Positions 59,178-64,000 of a stretch of 64,000 nucleotides of DNA are shown here, one piece after another. A model generated the notes under the pieces. That model worked only from the letters and a program-made list of their open reading frames with translations, made no database searches and had not been told where the DNA came from. The DNA lies in assembly GCF_003711515.1 (NCBI RefSeq), contig NW_021167079.1, positions 40,126 to 104,125 on the forward strand, written 5' to 3'. Both the position numbers and the translations under genes were made by a program. This stretch comes from Sodiomyces alkalinus F11. Its lineage: Eukaryota; Ascomycota; Sordariomycetes; Glomerellales; Plectosphaerellaceae. How positions within the stretch are numbered: the stretch's first letter is position 1; each line of letters opens with the position of its first letter.

Positions 59178-61950
59178 TTTTTTTTTTTTTGTTTTATTGC
59201 GCGTATACAGCCCTAAAGCTATAGCGCGGCGCCTATCGCCCTAAGGGCTAGAGGCTATTAGAAGCTAGGTATAGTAAAATATAACATAGTAGTGAGAAAT
59301 AGAGGAAATCCTCCGTAATAATCTGTCTAATAGACCTAAATAGGTAAAAGAAACCAAAGCAAAATAACTAGACCGTAGGATTTATAGTTTACGCCCTGTA
59401 CTACTCCGCCGAAGCTATTTTAGTAGCTAAAAGATAGGCCCGTAAGGCCTGTATTCCTCTTTTGGTACCGAATAATAGCGGCAGAGATAGCGGTAGGCCT
59501 GCTAGGGCTTCCCGCAGGGCTTTTCGTTCGTTTTTATAAAAAGGGCAGGAAAGGATAAGGTGTGCTGTATCCTGTATAGGGGAGCCGGGACAGGAACAGC
59601 GATCGTTAGAGTAGTTTTAGGCACTTTTTTGGTGGGTTTTTAGGTATCCGAAGCCGGTTTTTAACTACGTAAAAGCTAATTTTACCCACCTAGGGTCTTA
59701 TATTAGTAGTGGTTTTCGGGAGAAACGGAGGTTATCACGGACTAAGCGCCGATATAGGCTACCTAAACGCACCGATTTACCTCTTTTCTCCGCCTCTTCT
59801 TCGTCGTTCTAAAAGGCCTTCTAGTCTTTAATTAAGACTTCGTTAGCCCGGCGTTTTAAGTAGCTAAGGGTAACTAAACTAACGGATTTAGTAGCTTTTC
59901 CAGGGTTTAACGCCCCTTTAGCCACTTTATCAGCTAGTTCGTTCCCTTCTATCCCTATATACGAGGGGCACCACTAAATAGAAGCCGAGGTGCCTAGCTA
60001 TTTAAGGCGAGAGAAAAGGGATTTAGGTTCTGTAGCCTATTATAAGGTGCGCTAAAGCTTCTAAATAGCCGCCTAGGAATCACTAAGAATATAGCACTCT
60101 AAGGGCCTAGACGTCTATTCTAAGGCAGTGTAAAGGGCCGAAAGAATAGCGTATAATTCAGCGGCCGCGACTTCGGCAGCGGCCCCTAGGTTGAAGCCTA
60201 TAGCTTTATAGGGCCTTCCGGTATTAGTCCACTATATTATAGCGGCTATAGCCTGCGAAGGCCCTATAGGGGGCCTAGTAGGGTAGCCTAAAAAGTCGTC
60301 GTTATAGAAAACGGTAGTCTATTCCCCTAGGCCCTGTTATATTTCCGCGAGGGCTTCGAGGTAGAATATTTTCTAGTCGAGGGTATCGGGGCTAGGGCTA
60401 GGACCAGGCCGGTCTTTAAGGGGGAAAAAGGGTTTTAGGTCCGCTATAGGTTTCGAGGCCTAGAGGGCCTCCCACCTAGCCGAAGGACCCTCGATATCCT
60501 AAGACTAACCTACTAAAGCCACTATTTCTAGGCCTAGCCTGTATAGTTATATAGTAGGCTATAGGTTCTAAAGAAGGGTAAGGTTTTCCTAGTTTACGCT
60601 TAGTAGGAGCTAGCGTCTAATAGGGTGGTTCGGTAGAAGTTTTAGGGTTCTAAAGGCATAAAGCCTATTAGACCTAGTTAACCTAACCGCCGCTAGGGAG
60701 ACTACTACTTCGAGTTTTAGAGGCCGTAAAGGGGCCCCCATAAAAGCACCTAGGGTCCTAACTAAGGCGCTGTATTATATACGTTCTAGGCGGTCTACGA
60801 GGTGTTTTTTCGGTAATTTAGGGTCCTACTAGAGCTACGAGCTAAAGTCAGCTAAGGAAGCTATACAGGCTATATGTGGCTACCGTAGGGCCTTAACAGA
60901 AAGGCCTCTCTACGAGCTAGCTAGCCTATATACCCTATTTAGGGCCCCTAAAGCTAAGTTTAGGCGTTTTTCGACGTGGGGTTTAAAGGATAGCTTAAGA
61001 TTAAACTAGACTCTAAGCCACCTAATAGCACCTAGGGCTAGTTTAACTAGGTGCCCCCCTATAATAACCGGAGTGTCTTCTATAGTGCGTCTTCGGTGGA
61101 AGTGAATAAGATCTATTTTTCGGTTGTCGAAAAGGACTTAGTTAACTTTTACTGCTTCGAAAAGGGAGGCTACGGCATTTTCTAGGGTTTTATAGTTTGT
61201 CCTAGTCGACGTAGACGCTATAAATAGCTAGAAATCGTCTATATAGGATAGCTAAAGCCCCCGAAAGTCCGGTCCGGCTATAACCTTCCTAATATAACTC
61301 AGGAATAGGATAGGGGAAACCGGAGAGTCTTGTAAAACCTCTATACTTAGGGGGGTAGGCTATTAAACCTACCCCTCGAAGGCTAGTTAGATACGCCTGT
61401 TTTCTGTAAAACAGGCTACCTATTTAACTAGGTTCGGGGGTAGTTATAGTTCTTAAAGGGTCCTAAGTAGCTAAGGACGGGCGACGCAATCGAAGGCTCC
61501 TTTAATATCTAAAAATAGCGTAGAGATCACAGGATTCTGGGGTAATTTACGCTATTTTTCGCTATAGTGGAGGAGGAGAAGGGTCGTATCGATAGCAGAG
61601 CGTTATTTTCTACCCCTTATTTAACTAGGGTGTAGAAGGTCGTCGCGGGTATTAGCTAGAAAGCTAAGCCTAATAGCTATAACCCGTTCGAGTACTTTAC
61701 CTAGGTAGTTTAGAAGGGCTATAATCCTATAAGATTTAGGGTCTAAATAGTCCTTTTTCCCTGGTTTCGGCAGAATAACCCCGAGGGCTTCTTTCTAATA
61801 GGTAGGGTAGTGCCCTACGGAAAAGAGTGCTAAGTAGGCCTGTAAAAAGGACCTAGGGATAGCCTTCTAGGCCTATTAGATCGGTTTTAAACCTATTCTG
61901 TTAGGTCCAGGGGCCTTCCCTTTAGCGACTCCAACAATCGCGCGTTATAG
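59178..61950 (-). mobile_element. LINE E, minus strand, poly-A tailed
   Basis: Its 3' end is a 13-T run on the plus strand (59178-59190), that is a poly-A tail on the minus strand. From right to left it encodes RT (GPNRIGLKP near 61900; DYLDPKSYRIIALLNYLGKV; LFLDIKGAF; LSYIDDF near 61230-61250), RNase H (FYNDDFLG; AAAELYAILSALYTALE; LECYILSDS) and a CxC..H..C C-terminus. It is 5'-truncated near 61950. It belongs to the same family as LINE D, with which it forms an inverted repeat. Confidence 0.8.
59390..59610 (-). pseudogene. LINE E C-terminal zinc motif, unbroken
   Basis: About 70 codons without a stop read SNDRCSCPGSPIQDTAHLIL and then SCPFYKNERKALREALAGLP. This is the CXC-H-C type zinc motif found at the C-terminus of Tad/I-type LINE ORF2 proteins. 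CpA and TpG are common here, unlike most of the window. The frame ends in a natural-looking segment followed by the 3' UTR. Confidence 0.65.
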
Positions 61951-62344
61951 TGTAACCGCGCAGATGCGGCTTTGGAGTGGTTTGGCAGGTGGTCACGTGA
62001 CCCCCTCTTTAAGGCTACGGGGTCCACCTCCTATATATATATATTAAGGATAGGCGCCGGATATCCCTATCGAGGGACTAAGCGATAATCATCATCCTCT
62101 TTTATAATTACTTATTCTACGTTTAAGATATCTTTCCAGTTTAACTTACGTTACCCTGATTAGAATAATAACTACCGATCTACTTCTTCGCTAAAGGTTA
62201 TAGCGGTGTTGGTTATGTTTTGGTTATATATCGTGGTCTTACTAGACTAACCTCTTTATCTAATCTTTATCTTAACGATCTAGTGCCACTACGTCTTTAT
62301 CAAGTTATAATATAGTGCTCGGAAGCGGATTTATTCGCCGTCCC
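61951..62344. other. Spacer, partly unmutated, unclassified
   Basis: The first 80 bases (CCAACAATCGCGCG through GGTCACGTGACCCCC) keep CpA/TpG. A TA-repeat follows near 62033-62043, then TpA-rich sequence that may be the LTR or leader of the gag-bearing element to the right. No frame is seen. Confidence 0.4.
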
Positions 62345-64000
62345 TAAAATGTTCTGACCCTGATTAGAGTAATAGAGGCGCTCGAGGGAGGTTCCGGCCC
62401 TCCTAAACGGAGTATTAGTTAATAACCCTAAAAAAGAATATAAAGATAACGACTAAGGAAGGATTTAACGCTTTAAGACCGAGGAGAGATTAGCCCTAAT
62501 AAGATCAGGAAAATAAATAACTACTTAGGTAAGAGTTAAAGAACTATTAACACTTTTAAGTATAAGACCCGCCGCTATAGAGGTGGTAATTATAGAAATA
62601 GAAGAAACCGATTAGATCGCGATAGAGTTAGATTCCGGATATAGAATAGACTCGATAGGGGGCTTGTAACCCCTACCACTAATTAGAACAGATTCTCGTA
62701 TAACGGCGAAGAAAAGATAAGACTACTAAGAGCAGCTTACCCAGATTAGGGTAACTAACCCCTAGCAGACCTAATAAAAAGCTAATACCGAGCGTGGAAG
62801 CGAAATAACGATACCTTATAAGAGGACTCGATAGTCTAGTAAGGACCTTTATAGACCCCGTAAGCAGGTCGTGATACTTCTTTATAAGGCTTAGCGGGTA
62901 ATACTTTTAATATTAATATCCGTGAGTATAGCCCCTTTACTAGTAGGTACTCTCCTAATCGTGGGGGGCCTCTTCCTTGAAGGTGAGTTAGAAAAGCTAG
63001 ATCCCGAAGATAAGTATTAAGGAGTAAAACCTAGGACCGCCCTCTTGTTAAAGACCTTATTACTCTTATTAAGATAAGATAATATATATAATAACCTGGC
63101 TAGTATCTAAAACACCTATAGGATCTTCTCGCTAGACGATTAGTTCGAAGAACCTGTCCCTAAATACCCTAAGCGCCCTAACCCTATTATTATTATTCGC
63201 CTACCCCCTTACACTTACACCTAAAATACTATAGATACTTGGACTTAGTATCGCGAGCCTACCCCTATTATCGTCGTTAGCGACTCCGACGATAAGGCTC
63301 CCTCGCCGGCTATTCCCCTTATTCTTACGCCTACCACTTCTCCTGCCCCTGATTAGGGGAACCACGATATCGGGGCTACGGCCTTACCTCCGCCCGCTTC
63401 TAGGCCGACTACTACGTCTACCACGGCTCCGGCTACTATTTCGATAACTACCCCTAACACTACCCCTATTACTACCCCTGCCTAGCCCGCTTCGAATACT
63501 TCCCTTACCACCGCTAACGACCTAATTAAGCTACTATAAGCCCTAATAAACCGTGACCGAGAGAGCACTATTACCGAGGTCGTTAGAGCCCTACCCCTTA
63601 CTACTACTATGTTAAGAGTACCCCTAAATCCCCTCGCTACTAGAGCTCCCCGCTTTAGTAGTAAATCCCTCTCCACGTTCCTTTAGCAGTATAATAACTA
63701 CACTAAGCTTAACCGCCTTAGTAAAGCCGATAAGATCACCTACGTTAACCTATACACGGATACGGCTATTTATCCCGCTATCGAACGCTTAGTCAGAGAG
63801 GTTTAAGCCGATAAAGGCGGTTAGTCTAATCTGGTTAAGAAGCTTGTTAAAGAGTTCTTTTATCTAAATCCTAACTACTAACTTAATTTCTCTTACGAGG
63901 TTTATTAGCTTCGGGTAAAGCATAAGACGTATAAGATTAATAGCGTTTATTAGGTTAGGGACTTACTATAGTAAATCACTATTTAGAAGGCTAAGGCAGA
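62345..64000 (+). pseudogene. LTR-element gag frame, runs off the window
   Basis: The plus-strand frame has an acidic start, a Pro/Thr/Ser-rich linker (63290-63500, e.g. TTTSTTAPATISITTPNTTP) and a capsid-like domain from about 63640: RAPRFSSKSLSTFL, then LNRLSKADKITYVNLYTD and KKLVKEFFYLNPNY. This follows the pattern of fungal gypsy gag (APxFxGKxLxxFLxxY...DKIxxLxxY). Stops are TAG/TAA. The pol part lies beyond 64000. Confidence 0.6.

Overview
The window looks like a chromosome segment of a filamentous ascomycete (Pezizomycotina). The two real genes have short introns of 56-63 bp with GT..AG ends and branch points such as CTAAC or CTGAC. Everything around them is repeat DNA carrying the signature of repeat-induced point mutation (RIP): CpA and TpG are very rare, TpA is abundant and CpG is kept. 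As a result nearly every transposon reading frame is broken by TAG/TAA where Gln or Trp is expected.

Layout. 1-1069: ends of older repeats. 1070-7476: a nearly complete Ty1/copia element on the minus strand with both LTRs; a 10-N assembly gap lies at 7118-7127. 7477-7711: an inverted partial copy of the same LTR. 7712-12640: a second minus-strand copia copy, 3'-truncated. 12645-12914: LTR relics and a small TA-flanked inverted-repeat element (MITE-like). 12915-17940: the only gene island, with two convergent genes. 17949-18330: a repeat pair at the island edge. 18331-25324: a tRNA-like relic, an unclassified frame, the 5' half of a Tad-like LINE and a complete but mutated pogo-like transposase gene. 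25325-32971: a Ty3/gypsy chromovirus on the minus strand. 33063-37850: LINE fragments and a coiled-coil frame. 38340-52600: a second gypsy element on the minus strand, split by a third gypsy chromovirus (41858-50599, plus strand) that has 351-bp LTRs and a perfect 5-bp target duplication. 52600-57680: a third copia copy on the plus strand, interrupted by a LINE fragment (57683-59177) that meets a minus-strand LINE (59178-61950) head-on. 62345-64000: the start of another LTR-element gag frame running off the window.

Genes. The island holds a FIG4-type SAC-domain phosphoinositide phosphatase gene (three exons, 970 aa) and, 33 bp from its stop codon on the opposite strand, a TTI2-like gene (three exons, 508 aa) for a subunit of the Tel2-Tti1-Tti2 (TTT) chaperone complex. 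Both look intact, keep ordinary CpA/TpG content and contrast sharply with the flanks. The products act in vacuolar phosphoinositide turnover and in the maturation of PIK-related kinases including TOR; any functional tie between the neighbours is inference.

Most notable signals: extra reading frames antisense to pol between the chromodomain and the 3' LTR in two different chromoviruses; a base-context rule that explains which reverse transcriptases lost their first catalytic Asp (Val-GTT/Leu-CTT before Asp became Asn, Ile-ATC before Asp stayed); a perfect 20-bp-arm hairpin and a 10-residue minisatellite inside a copia pol; and a 95-bp exact duplication around the assembly gap.
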